A stretch of DNA of 64,000 bases from an uncultured Clostridia bacterium (GCA_944342015.1 CALVMC010000006.1:1-64000), one strand, 5' to 3'. Shown: positions 9,001-16,597, counted from the stretch's first letter. Notes: generated by a model not told the origin, from the letters alone. Numbers and translations are program-made.

Positions 9001-9238
9001 GGGTATCGTTTATAAGACGAACTGCAAGTCTTGAAAAGGAAAGTATTTCGGTATTAAAGGAACAATTTTCGGGCATAGCTTCAAGAAACAGTTTTTCGAG
9101 AGAAAGAGTGAACCTGTCCGGCGCTATAATAATATTATTGGAGCCGAGCCTGTCCTTTTTGTCTTTTTCTTTTATAAGCTCTAAAACCTTTAAAAAGGCA
9201 CCTTTAAAAGTGTTGGAAGTTATTATATTTACAGCCAT
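6071..9238 (-). CDS. addB: ATP-dependent helicase/nuclease subunit B (AddB)
   Basis: 1055 residues. The C-terminal nuclease has the DYK triad at 871-873. The four cysteines that hold the Fe-S staple of AddB-type nucleases are present: C735 (in CPYKHF) and C1021, C1024, C1030 (CAFCSYKNIC). The N-terminal half is the inactivated helicase-like scaffold. It partners AddA, the next gene. No Shine-Dalgarno precedes the ATG; instead an extended -10 box ends 6 nt before it, so the mRNA is probably leaderless. The lipoprotein gene is divergently transcribed from the same 105-bp intergenic region. Confidence 0.96.
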   Translation of the reverse strand: MAVNIITSNTFKGAFLKVLELIKEKDKKDRLGSNNIIIAPDRFTLSLEKLFLEAMPENCSFNTEILSFSRLAVRLINDTRKFLSPEGAVMLMRKASEKAGNSLRLYSSSSLKQGFDKQIFAVISQIRNSNYTSEQLAEASKKLKGKVKDKALDIACIYSEYLKLLEENYIDTTSRLKGLADIIADSAFISRSDIYVTDFYSFNAMELRLVELLMKNALNFTVALIDKGKDANYRIYPFETVKKIENIALSSGEKVNCFNLKDEIKPPFSVIEKELFGYSSCPKENGKGISIHSAADRENEIVFIAEKIKNYILKGDRYKDFAIVCPDIEEYEPLFKDIFERFAVPYFIDKKFPLSNLSHISYITDALNTVLSDFEKNAVYKFVLSPHFNCEYAFDFINYCDKYNINYSMFKKEFVKGQEDEIIKAEKVRLKLIGSLKPLFIKSKIPFSEFYKAVSEFIKLNDLENEENRISDIQKNDGFIENAEASLRGLEKFTEILDEQKKIFSSSVDTFKNFYEILKTAVSSAKLSFIPLKLDSVFIGEPNESRYTGVKYLFVTGATEGSFPQSGNDDGILTVREIDEFKKCGISVEPNFKTVKKENKFNIIQLLIKPEKELFISYPLLDGSGQKTAPSAVITELLRLFDLKVISFGQFPENTEDFAGLCATRKNAEYMLAKRKGEMKEGYYSKNLQNFYDALYTVVGFKEKDRTPFSEYVKFDSLCSSVNLSSTELETYFDCPYKHFMKYALKLKEKEEFGLKALDRGSLVHTVLEKFFKQISHNATENQAYLTAENIAKSTVSSGSYKYIFEQLKGFDKIMIKECSNICVQLYNNFSKSKFEIKDTECPFEAVFENIKIKGKIDRIDILGKNAIVIDYKTSSNIKSSLKDIYYGNKIQLYIYLNALKDYNAVGAFYLPVNDKYVKFENKDERLRLKGQIADDTEIVRNLDTTLCENNLKSSVFPVSLTVKDGVFKVRAEENVLSVSEIDKVKEYVVKLARKASSEMNKGYIARKPHGDGEDDDTNSCAFCSYKNICLSEKTFRIQNKKVKNAITDSVRKEE

Positions 9239-9244
9239 AAGATA

Positions 9245-9273
9245 ATTTTAACAGTAATAAGAAAACTTTTCAA
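9245..9273 (-). promoter_or_regulatory. addB promoter directly abutting the start codon
   Basis: Minus strand: -35 TTGAAA (9268-9273), 17-nt spacer, extended -10 TGtTAAAAT (core 9245-9250), then six nucleotides TATCTT and the addB ATG. Normal spacing places the transcription start at or next to the A of the ATG. Confidence 0.75.
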
Positions 9274-9304
9274 TTATTTAAAGCTTGTTGAGATAAATTA
9301 AAAC

Positions 9305-9333
9305 TTTGCAATTTTTAATTATTATGATATAAT
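9305..9333 (+). promoter_or_regulatory. Promoter of the lipoprotein gene
   Basis: -35 TTTGCA (9305-9310), 17-nt spacer, extended -10 TGaTATAAT (core 9328-9333). Start near 9340, followed by GAGGTGG and the ATG at 9356. Confidence 0.8.
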
Positions 9334-9355
9334 CAAATTACTTTTGAGGTGGATA

Positions 9356-10147
9356 ATGAAAAAAATATCTGTATTAATTCCTTTGATATTAATATTGGCC
9401 GTGCTGTTTTGCTCCTGTTCTGTTGCGGAAGAAAGTTTTATAGAGCCTTTCTGGAACAATTACGAAAAATTCAGTTACAATGTTTATGAAGGCGAAACTA
9501 AAAAAGGTACAATGACATCGGAAGTTAAAAAGGTTTATTCTGAAAGCGTGGTTTTCGAGACCGGAAAAACCGTTGAAGAAGCGTCCGGCTCCCTTCTGAC
9601 ATACAATCTTATACTCGATAACGGCGATTATGTCAAAAGCAAGGTACTGCTGAAAACCAATTTCGAGCCTGTATACTCCGAAAGATATTTTAAAAGAGGA
9701 GAAACCGAAACGGTAAGTTACTGTTCCTATGAAAACAATTACTGCAATTATACGATAACGGAAAACGGGAACACCGTTTCCGACAGAATAAAAATCAAAT
9801 CCCTTTACTGCGATAACGAAATAATTTATCTTATGGTAAGAGCGGCAAGGTTGGAAAACTCTGATTTTTCTTCCATAACATTTAATACTGCCGATATAAA
9901 AGCCGGAGAATTGAAGAAACTTATATGCACCAAATCGTCGACAGTCGATATTGTTAACGGCTACAACGACACTGCAAAATGCATTACCGTTTTAATAAGC
10001 GTGTCGGGCGAAAAAGGCACCCCCCTTTACGCCTACTATTCGTCCGAAGAAATAGACGCAAACGGAGTAAAGGTATTAAAAGCGCCGGTTCAAATCAAGG
10101 AAGGAAATTATACTTACACACTTTGCGGTATAGAAGCGACGGCATAA
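9356..10147 (+). CDS. Putative secreted lipoprotein of unknown function
   Basis: 263 residues from the ATG at 9356, chosen because GAGGTGG lies at the proper distance; an in-frame TTG at 9344 would overlap that ribosome-binding site. The N-terminus is a signal peptide (MKKIS, a hydrophobic run of about 15, then FCSCS). The cysteine context is not a perfect lipobox, so a lipid anchor is likely but not certain. The mature part is beta-rich with several Cys and recurring short strands (FSYNVYEG, KKGTMTSEV). I do not recognise the family. It ends with a strong terminator (10195-10233), so it is monocistronic. Confidence 0.8.
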   Translation: MKKISVLIPLILILAVLFCSCSVAEESFIEPFWNNYEKFSYNVYEGETKKGTMTSEVKKVYSESVVFETGKTVEEASGSLLTYNLILDNGDYVKSKVLLKTNFEPVYSERYFKRGETETVSYCSYENNYCNYTITENGNTVSDRIKIKSLYCDNEIIYLMVRAARLENSDFSSITFNTADIKAGELKKLICTKSSTVDIVNGYNDTAKCITVLISVSGEKGTPLYAYYSSEEIDANGVKVLKAPVQIKEGNYTYTLCGIEATA

Positions 10148-10194
10148 ATCAGAATTTAAATGGAATAATTTCGGCTTTTTTGAAAAGTTTATCT

Positions 10195-10233
10195 ATCTCC
10201 GCTCTTGAACGGTTCAGAGCGGAGATTTCTTTT
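10195..10233 (+). terminator. Rho-independent terminator of the lipoprotein gene
   Basis: An 11-bp perfect stem ATCTCCGCTCT/AGAGCGGAGAT (10195-10205 with 10216-10226), with further pairing inside, followed by TTCTTTTT. It lies about 50 nt after the stop codon. Confidence 0.85.
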
Positions 10234-10392
10234 TGCAAGGTATTTTTACATAATTTAATAAGTTTTTCGGCTTTTTTGATATTTAAAATAAGTTCGTCCA
10301 TAATAATCTTTATTTTTTCTTATTAAATTTTATTTATACCTCAGCGGTTTAATGCATACATTATTTAAAGAGTATAAATATAAGGAAGATAT

Positions 10393-11349
10393 ATGGTAGT
10401 AGAATTTTTAAACCAAGGAGTATACAACATAAACGGGAAATATCTTAAAAGCAACAAATGCAGGTTTAAAACTGACGGAATATATAATGTGCTGTTTTTC
10501 CCTGTATCGAAAGGGGTACCCGTGGCAACAAGAATTAAAATGAAAGACGGTAAGATAATACCGTTCGTAGGCGGCGAGTTTTACGATATGAAAAACCGTC
10601 TTAAAATAAGGCTGGAAGAAAAGACGGTTCAGGAATATATTCCCTCGAAAATAGTATTCAAAGACAGTTTTTCGGTAAGAGGAACAACGCACACGGCGAC
10701 CGTGCTTTATGAAGGGATAATGCGCCTTACGATAGAACATAAAGATAAGATTTTCAGCAGATTTTTGCCTAAGATAGAAGAGGCTACCGTAGGAAATTAC
10801 AACAGCGTTTTTCTCGTTTCGGGAATGCTGAAAAAAGGAATATATTTATGCGTGATAGTTTACGACGCAAGCGAAGACGATTATCGGGTGCTTTTTGAAA
10901 AGACGGTGGACTCTTTTCAGGTTACCGAAAAAGGAATACTTTGTAAAACAAATCTTTACGGCATGCTGAATACGGTAGAAGAATGTCTGTACAGCTATGA
11001 AAGTAACGGCTATAAACTTTCGGACAGAAAATTCAGGTACAGAACCCCTCATATATATCCTGAAAATTTTTATCCCCTGCTGTTATTGGAAAGCGTAAAA
11101 AACGAAGATTATGCTCTTGCCGAAAGTCTTGTTACGGAAGAACTGAAAGGAGATATAAAATCGGTCGGAAAATATCTCGGAGAATACATAATACCCGATT
11201 TCGAAGGAGAACAACTGACAAATGAGCCTGAAATACTTTTTAAAGAAAAAGGTATTTTTTATAAAAGTTCGGTTGTGTTTGAAATGGAAAAGGGAAAAAT
11301 AAGCAATATAATTAAGTCGCCTCGTGAAGAATTTTTGTTAAAAATATAA
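10393..11349 (+). CDS. Conserved-looking hypothetical protein, cytosolic
   Basis: 318 residues with no signal peptide or membrane helix; I do not recognise the family. The composition is soluble and beta-rich in the first two thirds (many alternating strand-like segments), with a helical stretch near residues 230-255 (LLLLESVKNEDYALAESLV). ATG at 10393 is preceded by AAGGAAG at suitable spacing. Codon use matches the neighbours. It sits 22 nt before the YugP-like ATG, but that gene has its own promoter overlapping the end of this one. Confidence 0.75.
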   Translation: MVVEFLNQGVYNINGKYLKSNKCRFKTDGIYNVLFFPVSKGVPVATRIKMKDGKIIPFVGGEFYDMKNRLKIRLEEKTVQEYIPSKIVFKDSFSVRGTTHTATVLYEGIMRLTIEHKDKIFSRFLPKIEEATVGNYNSVFLVSGMLKKGIYLCVIVYDASEDDYRVLFEKTVDSFQVTEKGILCKTNLYGMLNTVEECLYSYESNGYKLSDRKFRYRTPHIYPENFYPLLLLESVKNEDYALAESLVTEELKGDIKSVGKYLGEYIIPDFEGEQLTNEPEILFKEKGIFYKSSVVFEMEKGKISNIIKSPREEFLLKI

Positions 11350-11364
11350 TTTGTGTGTTATAAT
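11335..11364 (+). promoter_or_regulatory. Promoter of the YugP-like gene inside the preceding CDS
   Basis: -35 TTGTTA (11335-11340) overlaps the last codons of the preceding gene; an 18-nt spacer leads to extended -10 TGtTATAAT (core 11359-11364). The ATG is 6 nt further on, so the predicted start coincides with the start codon. The upstream in-frame GTG (11353) lies inside this promoter and is rejected as a start. Confidence 0.7.
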
Positions 11365-11370
11365 ACAAAT

Positions 11371-12117
11371 ATGATAAGCGAATTTTTTAAGTCGCTGGAC
11401 TTGGCGCAAACAATACTTATAATAGTATCGTTATGTTATATCCCCGTTCTTATATGGACGATTGTTGCAGGACTCAGAGTACAGAGCGTATTTTCGAAAT
11501 ACAACAAAATTCCGAGTTTGAACCGATACAATTCTTCAAGAGCGGCAAGAATGATACTCGACTCCTGCGGACTTTACGATATTCCCGTTAAAGATTGCAG
11601 CGGAAGTCTCAGCGACCACTACGACCCTAAAACAAAATGTATTTATCTATCCGCTTCCACAAAAGACAGCATTTCCGTTGCGGCTATTGCGGTTGCGGCG
11701 CACGAAGCGGGACACGCAATACAACATTCGGAAAACTATTTCTTCCTTAAAATCAGAAATATGTCGGTGCCCGTAGTCAACTTTTCTTCGATGATTGCCT
11801 TTCCTCTCATTATCATCGCAATTATACTCGAAGCGGTTATGGGAGTTACGCAGATTTCAAATACCGTGCTTCTTCTCGGAATAATATTTTATTCCGTTTA
11901 TCTTCTCTTTCTTTTTATAACATTACCTGTGGAATTCAACGCAAGCAAAAGGGCTCTTAAACTTATGGTGGAAAACAATATCATCAACGAAAGCGAACTT
12001 AAACCTGCAAAAAAGGTTCTTAACGCAGCGGCTATGACCTACCTTTCTTCCTTTGTATTTTCACTATTGCAGCTTTTAAGATTTCTTGCAATTTTTCTTT
12101 CGAACAGAAGAAGATAG
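11371..12117 (+). CDS. YugP-like membrane zinc metallopeptidase
   Basis: 248 residues from the ATG at 11371. The zincin motif HEAGH is at 111-115, flanked by membrane helices: one at about 13-33, two at about 126-150 and 160-185, and one near the C-terminus. After the third helix comes PVEFNASKRAL, the expected position of the third zinc ligand (Glu). This is the architecture of the YugP family (Zn_peptidase_2), whose substrates are unknown. There is no Shine-Dalgarno; a -10 box ends 6 nt before the ATG, so the mRNA looks leaderless. Confidence 0.88.
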   Translation: MISEFFKSLDLAQTILIIVSLCYIPVLIWTIVAGLRVQSVFSKYNKIPSLNRYNSSRAARMILDSCGLYDIPVKDCSGSLSDHYDPKTKCIYLSASTKDSISVAAIAVAAHEAGHAIQHSENYFFLKIRNMSVPVVNFSSMIAFPLIIIAIILEAVMGVTQISNTVLLLGIIFYSVYLLFLFITLPVEFNASKRALKLMVENNIINESELKPAKKVLNAAAMTYLSSFVFSLLQLLRFLAIFLSNRRR

Positions 12118-12212
12118 CGTCTTTTATTTTAAACGATTTATTTTAACTAAAAGACTATAAAAAATAAAATAATTTTTAATTAAAACATTTATTCTACAAA
12201 ACAGTAAAAAAC

Positions 12213-12234
12213 CTTTCTTTAAAGAAAGATTTTA
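12213..12234 (+). terminator. Weak terminator candidate after the YugP-like gene
   Basis: An AT-rich inverted repeat CTTTC/GAAAG around TTTAAA, followed by ATTTTATT, about 95 nt past the stop codon. The stem has little GC, so efficiency is doubtful, but nothing better exists before the convergent rplI terminator. Confidence 0.3.
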
Positions 12235-12302
12235 TTATTAATCTTTAAATAAATTTCAATAGATTTAATCACGAGCCGAAAGCCTGTTGAACGGCTTCGC
12301 AT

Positions 12303-12330
12303 AAAAAAACCGCCCTGAGTAAGGACGGTT
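12303..12330 (-). terminator. Rho-independent terminator of rplI
   Basis: Minus-strand RNA ACCGUCC/GGGCGGU (one U-G pair) followed by a run of seven U. On the plus strand the same stem has a C-A mismatch, so it is directional for rplI. Confidence 0.85.
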
Positions 12331-12346
12331 AAAATATTATTAACGA

Positions 12347-12793
12347 TTATTTTTCAGCCTGAACGAGCAGTTTTATTTTTGCGGAAATTTCGGGATAAAT
12401 TTTTATTTCGACTTCGTAAAGACCTTCGTTTTTTATGTTTTCTTTAAGAACTATTTTCTTTTTGTCTATATCGAAACCTGACTTTAAAAGTTCTTCGCTG
12501 ATTTCCTTTGAGGTAACGCTTCCGAAAATTTTACCGTTATCCCCACACTTTACGAATAAAGTAATTTCCTTTCCGAAAAGATTTTTTGCAAGATTTTCAG
12601 CCTCAGCCTTTTCGGCGGCTTTTCTGCGCTCTTCCGCTTCTCTTTTTTGTTTTGCCTCGTTTACGGCGCTTCCGGTAGCTTCTTTCGCTAAATTTTTCTT
12701 AATTAAGAAATTGCGGGCATAGCCGTCGCTGACATCGACTATATCGCCTTTTTTTCCTTGACCTTTTACATCTTCGAGTAAAACTACTTTCAT
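12347..12793 (-). CDS. rplI: 50S ribosomal protein L9
   Basis: 148 residues, standard length. The N-terminal signature [19 protein letters not shown] and the loop GYARNFLI bind 23S rRNA near the L1 stalk; a long charged helix (about 40-75) links to the C-terminal domain. L9 helps maintain reading-frame fidelity. It is monocistronic here, with its own promoter and terminator, rather than in the frequent rpsF/ssb/rpsR or dnaB neighbourhood. Confidence 0.96.
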   Translation of the reverse strand: MKVVLLEDVKGQGKKGDIVDVSDGYARNFLIKKNLAKEATGSAVNEAKQKREAEERRKAAEKAEAENLAKNLFGKEITLFVKCGDNGKIFGSVTSKEISEELLKSGFDIDKKKIVLKENIKNEGLYEVEIKIYPEISAKIKLLVQAEK

Positions 12794-12826
12794 AAAAACC
12801 TCCGAATCCTACTTGCGATTAAAAAA

Positions 12827-12854
12827 AGTATAACATAAATAAAGGAATTTACAA
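12827..12854 (-). promoter_or_regulatory. rplI promoter
   Basis: Minus strand: extended -10 TGtTATACT (core 12827-12832) with TTGTAA (12849-12854) 16 nt upstream as -35. Start near 12820, followed by GGAGG and the rplI ATG. Confidence 0.65.
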
Positions 12855-12928
12855 AACAAAAATAAATTAATTTTTTATGTATTAAATCTTATTCAAACGG
12901 AAACACTTATTTTCGTAAGGAGATTATT

Positions 12929-13234
12929 ATGAAAGATTTAAAATGTACAACCGCAAACTGCGAACACAATAAATTAGGAAAATGCCGTGCCGGAATAATC
13001 CATATAGACACAAAAGGATTCTGTGCCACAAAAATGAAAAGAGACGGCGGAATACTCGCTCAGAACTTTTCCGACTTCGAAGCAGCAAACACCGAGGAGA
13101 TGGAAAACGAAACCGATACCTTTGTAGAATGTCAGGCAAATTGCGTATTCAATAACAACAATGTATGCACAAAAGACGGAATAAAAGTATCGGACGGAAT
13201 ATTCAAAACAAAATGTTTCAGTAAAAGAACTTAA
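12929..13234 (+). CDS. DUF1540-type cysteine-rich protein, two repeats
   Basis: 101 residues with two copies of a small Cys module. Residues 1-31 have C6, C11, C19 and C32, and residues 68-99 have C69, C73, C80 and C96. This spacing is typical of DUF1540 proteins of Clostridia and Bacilli, where the cysteines probably bind a metal; function is unknown. ATG at 12929 has AAGGAG 7 nt upstream. It is a single-gene unit ending at a bidirectional terminator shared with rplL. Confidence 0.85.
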   Translation: MKDLKCTTANCEHNKLGKCRAGIIHIDTKGFCATKMKRDGGILAQNFSDFEAANTEEMENETDTFVECQANCVFNNNNVCTKDGIKVSDGIFKTKCFSKRT

Positions 13235-13270
13235 AGCTCATAATCCCCCCCAAATAAATTTTTTCATAAG

Positions 13271-13296
13271 AAAAAGGCGCAATTTGCGCCTTTTTC
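13271..13296. terminator. Bidirectional terminator between DUF1540 gene and rplL
   Basis: Stem GGCGCA/TGCGCC with a 3-nt loop, flanked by A5 and T5 tracts, so it can end both the plus-strand DUF1540 transcript and the minus-strand L10-L12 operon. It shows that rpoB is not read through from rplL here, unlike in most bacteria. Confidence 0.85.
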
Positions 13297-13326
13297 TTTA
13301 TACGTAAAGTTGTTAATGTAAAACAA

Positions 13327-13704
13327 TTATTTGAGTTCGACAGTTGCGCCTGCTTCTTTGAGTTTAGCTTCCATTTCAGCTGCGGCTTCTTTGCTAACGC
13401 CTTCTTTAATAGGCTTCGGAGCGCCGTCGACAAGAGCCTTAGCTTCGCCGATACCGAGTCCGGTGATTTCACGAACTGCTTTGATAACTGCGATTTTATT
13501 AGCGCCTGCTTCTTTAAGAACAACGGTGAATTCCGTTTTTTCTTCAGCGCCTGCTGCGGGAGCTGCGCCGCCTGCTGCGGGAGCTGCAACTGCCATAGCT
13601 GCTGCGCTTACGCCGAATTCGTTTTCTATTTCCTTAACGAGATCGTTAAGTTCGATTACTGTTAAACCTTTGATTTCATCTAATATTTTTTTAATATCTG
13701 CCAT
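13327..13704 (-). CDS. rplL: 50S ribosomal protein L7/L12
   Basis: 125 residues: N-terminal dimerisation helices, an Ala/Gly/Pro-rich hinge (about 35-53) and a C-terminal factor-binding domain with the [12 protein letters not shown] and [12 protein letters not shown] segments. It forms the mobile stalk that recruits EF-Tu, EF-G, IF2 and release factors. It follows rplJ by 19 nt and is the last gene of its operon. Confidence 0.97.
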   Translation of the reverse strand: MADIKKILDEIKGLTVIELNDLVKEIENEFGVSAAAMAVAAPAAGGAAPAAGAEEKTEFTVVLKEAGANKIAVIKAVREITGLGIGEAKALVDGAPKPIKEGVSKEAAAEMEAKLKEAGATVELK

Positions 13705-13723
13705 TTTAATTTTCCTCCGATTA

Positions 13724-14212
13724 TTATTTTTGTTTTTCTGCTACCGCATTCAATGCTACGGCAAGTTTGCGTATCGGTGATTGAAGCATACCGAGAAGCT
13801 GAGCAATAAGAACTTCTTTTGAAGGTATCTTAGCAAGAGCCGATACTGTTGCGGCGTCGACGAACTTTTTGTCGAGCATACCGCATTTGCAAGTCATCTT
13901 TTTGAATTCCGCAATTTTATCGGTTACGATTTTGGCAGGAGCCAAAGGATTATCGGTTCCGATAGCGATTGCGGTGGTTCCGTTAAGGAACTCGTCATAG
14001 TCTGTATAACCTAAGTTGTTAAGAGCGATTTTAAGATATCTGTTTTTGTAAACTTTGTAGTCAACGCCTTCTTTTCTGAACGCATTTCTTAACACTGTGT
14101 CTTCGGCAACGGTAATTCCCTTATAATCAACGAGAACGAAAGAAGAACCGTTTTTGATTTTTTCGCCGATTTCAGCGACTATTTGCTTTTTCTCTTCCTT
14201 GTTGTTAGCCAT
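13724..14212 (-). CDS. rplJ: 50S ribosomal protein L10
   Basis: 162 residues, normal length. The N-terminal globular part ([19 protein letters not shown]) binds 23S rRNA, and the C-terminal helix (about 130-162) carries L7/L12 dimers. It lies behind a canonical L10 leader RNA (14228-14327) that allows autoregulation by the L10-L12 complex. AGGAGG precedes the ATG. Confidence 0.97.
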   Translation of the reverse strand: MANNKEEKKQIVAEIGEKIKNGSSFVLVDYKGITVAEDTVLRNAFRKEGVDYKVYKNRYLKIALNNLGYTDYDEFLNGTTAIAIGTDNPLAPAKIVTDKIAEFKKMTCKCGMLDKKFVDAATVSALAKIPSKEVLIAQLLGMLQSPIRKLAVALNAVAEKQK

Positions 14213-14227
14213 TTTAACCTCCTTTTT

Positions 14228-14327
14228 AAAAATAAAAACCTTCTTTTAGGCGAGCCTGAGAAAAGAAGGAAAAAGAGTTTTCACCTCAGCAAGAAATTAA
14301 GCCGAAAGGCACTTGCTTTCTCAGGCG
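14228..14327 (-). promoter_or_regulatory. L10 leader RNA with terminator/antiterminator
   Basis: On the minus strand a kink-turn-like hairpin is formed by GAGAAAGCAAG and CTTGCTGAGG, the hallmark of the L10-binding leader. Downstream is an intrinsic terminator: CCTTCTTTT/AAAAGAAGG (14239-14247 with 14261-14269) followed by U5. The strand GCCTGAGAAA of the L10 site (14317-14326) is fully complementary to TTTCTCAGGC (14254-14263) in the terminator's 5' side, so the two folds exclude each other. Known logic: L10-L12 binding favours termination. Confidence 0.9.
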
Positions 14328-14348
14328 GATATTTTGTTTTTTTAATTA

Positions 14349-15032
14349 TTAAATACGGTAAATAACTTTAACGCCGGGTCCCATAGTCGAGGCAACCGAA
14401 ACGTTTTTAAGATACTGACCTTTTGCAGCTGCGGGTTTTGCTTTTACGATAGCTTCGATAATGGTATTGAAGTTTTCGAGAAGTTTATCCGCACCGAAAG
14501 AAGCTTTACCGATAGGAACGTGAATATTTGCGAACTTATCGAGTCTGTATTCAACCTTACCTGCTTTAGTATCTTTAATTGCTTTTGCTACATCCATAGT
14601 AACGGTGCCGGATTTCGGGTTAGGCATAAGACCTTTAGGTCCTAAAATCCTTGCTATTTTACCTACGCTGCCCATCATATCGGGAGTGGTTATGCACACA
14701 TCGAAATCGAGGAAGTTTTCGTTCTGAATTTTTGCTATAATTTCGTCTCCGCCAACTATATCTGCGCCGGCTTTTTCAGCCTCATCGGCTTTAACGCCTT
14801 TTGCGATAACGAGAACTTTGACTTTTTTACCGCTTCCGTTGGGAAGTACGACAACGCCTCTGACCTGCTGGTCTGCGTTTTTAGGGTCTACGCCGAGTCT
14901 CACATGAAGTTCGATAGTTTCATCGAACTTTGCTTTTGCGTTATCGATAACGAGTTTGAGGGCGTCTTTGCTTTCGTATAACTTATTCTTTTCGACATTT
15001 TTAACTGCGTCTGAATATCTTTTACCTGCCAT
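14349..15032 (-). CDS. rplA: 50S ribosomal protein L1
   Basis: 227 residues from the ATG at 15032 ([13 protein letters not shown]), which has AAGGAGG at good spacing. An upstream in-frame start at 15053 would overlap rplK and is rejected. It contains the L1 signature ([14 protein letters not shown]). L1 forms the L1 stalk that helps eject deacylated tRNA, and often represses its own operon with L11. The start is 10 nt after the rplK stop. Confidence 0.96.
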   Translation of the reverse strand: MAGKRYSDAVKNVEKNKLYESKDALKLVIDNAKAKFDETIELHVRLGVDPKNADQQVRGVVVLPNGSGKKVKVLVIAKGVKADEAEKAGADIVGGDEIIAKIQNENFLDFDVCITTPDMMGSVGKIARILGPKGLMPNPKSGTVTMDVAKAIKDTKAGKVEYRLDKFANIHVPIGKASFGADKLLENFNTIIEAIVKAKPAAAKGQYLKNVSVASTMGPGVKVIYRI

Positions 15033-15042
15033 AAGTCCCTCC

Positions 15043-15468
15043 TTACTCTTCAACTGTAACGCCCATACTGCGTGCCGTACCTGCGACCATTCTCATTGCA
15101 GCTTCCAAACTTGCGGCATTGAGATCGGGCATTTTCTGAGTTGCTATTTCTTTTACCTGCTCTTTTGTGAGCTTTGCTACTTTATCCTTATTGGGTTTAG
15201 CGCTGCCGCTTTCGATACCGCAAGCCTTTTTGATAAGTACGGGCACGGGCGGAGTTTTAAGGATAAAATCAAAGGAACGATCTGCGTAAATGGTGATTAC
15301 GACAGGAATGATAAAACCTTCTTGTTTTGCGGTTTTTTCATTGAATTCCTTTGTGAATGCAGGAATATTAATTCCGTGCGGACCGAGCGAGGAACCGACC
15401 GGAGGTCCGGGGGTTGCCTTGCCGGCGGGTAATTGCAGCTTTACTACTGCGCTGATTTTCTTTGCCAT
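15043..15468 (-). CDS. rplK: 50S ribosomal protein L11
   Basis: 141 residues, standard. It has the N-terminal domain with the proline-rich [14 protein letters not shown] segment, and a C-terminal domain that binds the thiostrepton loop of 23S rRNA. It is needed for factor-dependent GTP hydrolysis and stringent factor activation. The 70-nt gap from nusG contains a perfect hairpin GAAAGG/CCTTTC in the mRNA; no separate promoter was seen. Confidence 0.97.
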   Translation of the reverse strand: MAKKISAVVKLQLPAGKATPGPPVGSSLGPHGINIPAFTKEFNEKTAKQEGFIIPVVITIYADRSFDFILKTPPVPVLIKKACGIESGSAKPNKDKVAKLTKEQVKEIATQKMPDLNAASLEAAMRMVAGTARSMGVTVEE

Positions 15469-15538
15469 AGCTTTTTACCTCCTGAGCTATACAAATTTTG
15501 GTTTAGACGAAAGGCTTTGCCTTTCTCCCAATATTCAA

Positions 15539-16063
15539 TCAGATTTTTTCAATCTGGTTAAAATCGAGTTCGACCGGAGTAAGTCTTCCGAACATAGAAA
15601 TATTTACCTTGACTTTCTGACGGTCAATATTTATTTCGGTAATCTCTCCTATAAAACTTTCGAGAGCGCCGGTAATAACTTTAATATGATCTCCGACATT
15701 GTAATTGATATCTTTTATTTCGATTTTTTCAAGACCTATTCTCTTTACTTCGTCGTTAGTCAAAGGAATAGGAGTTCCCACGGGGCCGACAAAGCCGGTA
15801 ACGCCGGTGGTATTGATAACGAGATAACCTATTTCCTTAGTGTATTTCATTTTCATAAAAAGATAGGACGGAAATTTTTTGCGCTCTACTTTTTTTCTTT
15901 TGCCGTTACGCTCGACTATGTCTTCTTCCATAGGCATAACTATTTCTGCAATAAAATCTTGAAGTTTGTTATTTGCAACCATTTTTTTAAGATTTTCGAG
16001 CACTACGCTTTCGTAACCGGAAGTAGTATGAATAACATACCATTTCAAATCTTGATTATCCAT
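15539..16063 (-). CDS. nusG: Transcription elongation/antitermination factor NusG
   Basis: 174 residues from the ATG at 16063, with GGAGG close upstream; an in-frame GTG at 16069 lies in the ribosome-binding site and is unlikely. NGN domain (WYVIHTTSGYE, then FPSYLFMKM) followed by a C-terminal KOW domain (about 120-174, GDHIKVITGALESFIGEI). It binds RNA polymerase and influences pausing and coupling to ribosomes. The first 8 nt overlap the end of secE. Confidence 0.97.
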   Translation of the reverse strand: MDNQDLKWYVIHTTSGYESVVLENLKKMVANNKLQDFIAEIVMPMEEDIVERNGKRKKVERKKFPSYLFMKMKYTKEIGYLVINTTGVTGFVGPVGTPIPLTNDEVKRIGLEKIEIKDINYNVGDHIKVITGALESFIGEITEINIDRQKVKVNISMFGRLTPVELDFNQIEKI

Positions 16064-16394
16064 TTGCACCTCCGCCTACTAATAGATTAAGCAATGCGCT
16101 GAGACCGAAATCGATAAGACCTATAATAACAAGGAATATGAGAACAGCTGCAAGAACAACGCCGAGCTGAACCATAACTTTGCCGAACTTAGGCCAGTTT
16201 ATTTTTTTGAGTTCGGTACCCATTTCCTTTAAACCGCGCCACATTCTTTTAAAAATGTTAGGTTTACCGCTTTTGACTTTTTTAACCTTCTTCCCTGACG
16301 GCTGAGCCGCCGTCGAATCGGTAGAAGAAGATTCCACAACACGGCCAGAGGCTAACGGCAATTTATCTTCTTTAATTCTATTTTGCTTTTTCAT
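16056..16394 (-). CDS. secE: Preprotein translocase subunit SecE
   Basis: 112 residues. A basic, Ser/Lys-rich N-terminal extension (about 1-48) is followed by the amphipathic helix (RMWRGLKEMGTELKKINWPKF) and one membrane helix (about 72-95), the minimal Firmicute SecE form. It clamps SecY in the SecYEG channel. It lies between rpmG (8 nt away) and nusG (8-nt overlap), the standard order. Confidence 0.95.
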   Translation of the reverse strand: MKKQNRIKEDKLPLASGRVVESSSTDSTAAQPSGKKVKKVKSGKPNIFKRMWRGLKEMGTELKKINWPKFGKVMVQLGVVLAAVLIFLVIIGLIDFGLSALLNLLVGGGANG

Positions 16395-16402
16395 AAAACA
16401 CC

Positions 16403-16552
16403 TTATTTAGTTTCTTTATGCAAGGTATGTTTTTTGCAAAACTTACAATATTTTTTAAGTTCCAACCTGTCGGGCGTGTTTTTCTTATTTTTATAATTGT
16501 CGTAATTGCGTTGTTTACATTCCGTGCAAGCTAAAGTTATTCTGGTATTCAT
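16403..16552 (-). CDS. rpmG: 50S ribosomal protein L33, zinc-binding form
   Basis: 49 residues beginning [13 protein letters not shown]. Two CxxC pairs (C9/C12 and C36/C39) mark the zinc-containing L33 paralogue. It binds 23S rRNA near the E site. It is the first gene of the secE-nusG-L11-L1-L10-L12 operon, with a strong promoter just upstream and GGAGG before the ATG. Confidence 0.95.
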   Translation of the reverse strand: MNTRITLACTECKQRNYDNYKNKKNTPDRLELKKYCKFCKKHTLHKETK

Positions 16553-16597
16553 ATTTTAGCCTCCAAAAAAATTACACCCCTTTAAAGGTGCTTATTT

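Noticed and set aside
10149-10301. Minus-strand 50-codon frame (starts MDELILNIKKAEKLIKLC, helical) behind the lipoprotein gene
   Set aside because: It is read through the lipoprotein's perfect terminator stem, has no real ribosome-binding site or promoter, and so is probably fortuitous.
11353-11370. GTG start six codons upstream for the YugP-like gene
   Set aside because: The segment is the -10 box of the promoter and would not be transcribed.
15290-16090. 266-codon plus-strand frame spanning rplK, nusG and secE
   Set aside because: It crosses three well-supported genes and their ribosome-binding sites on the other strand.
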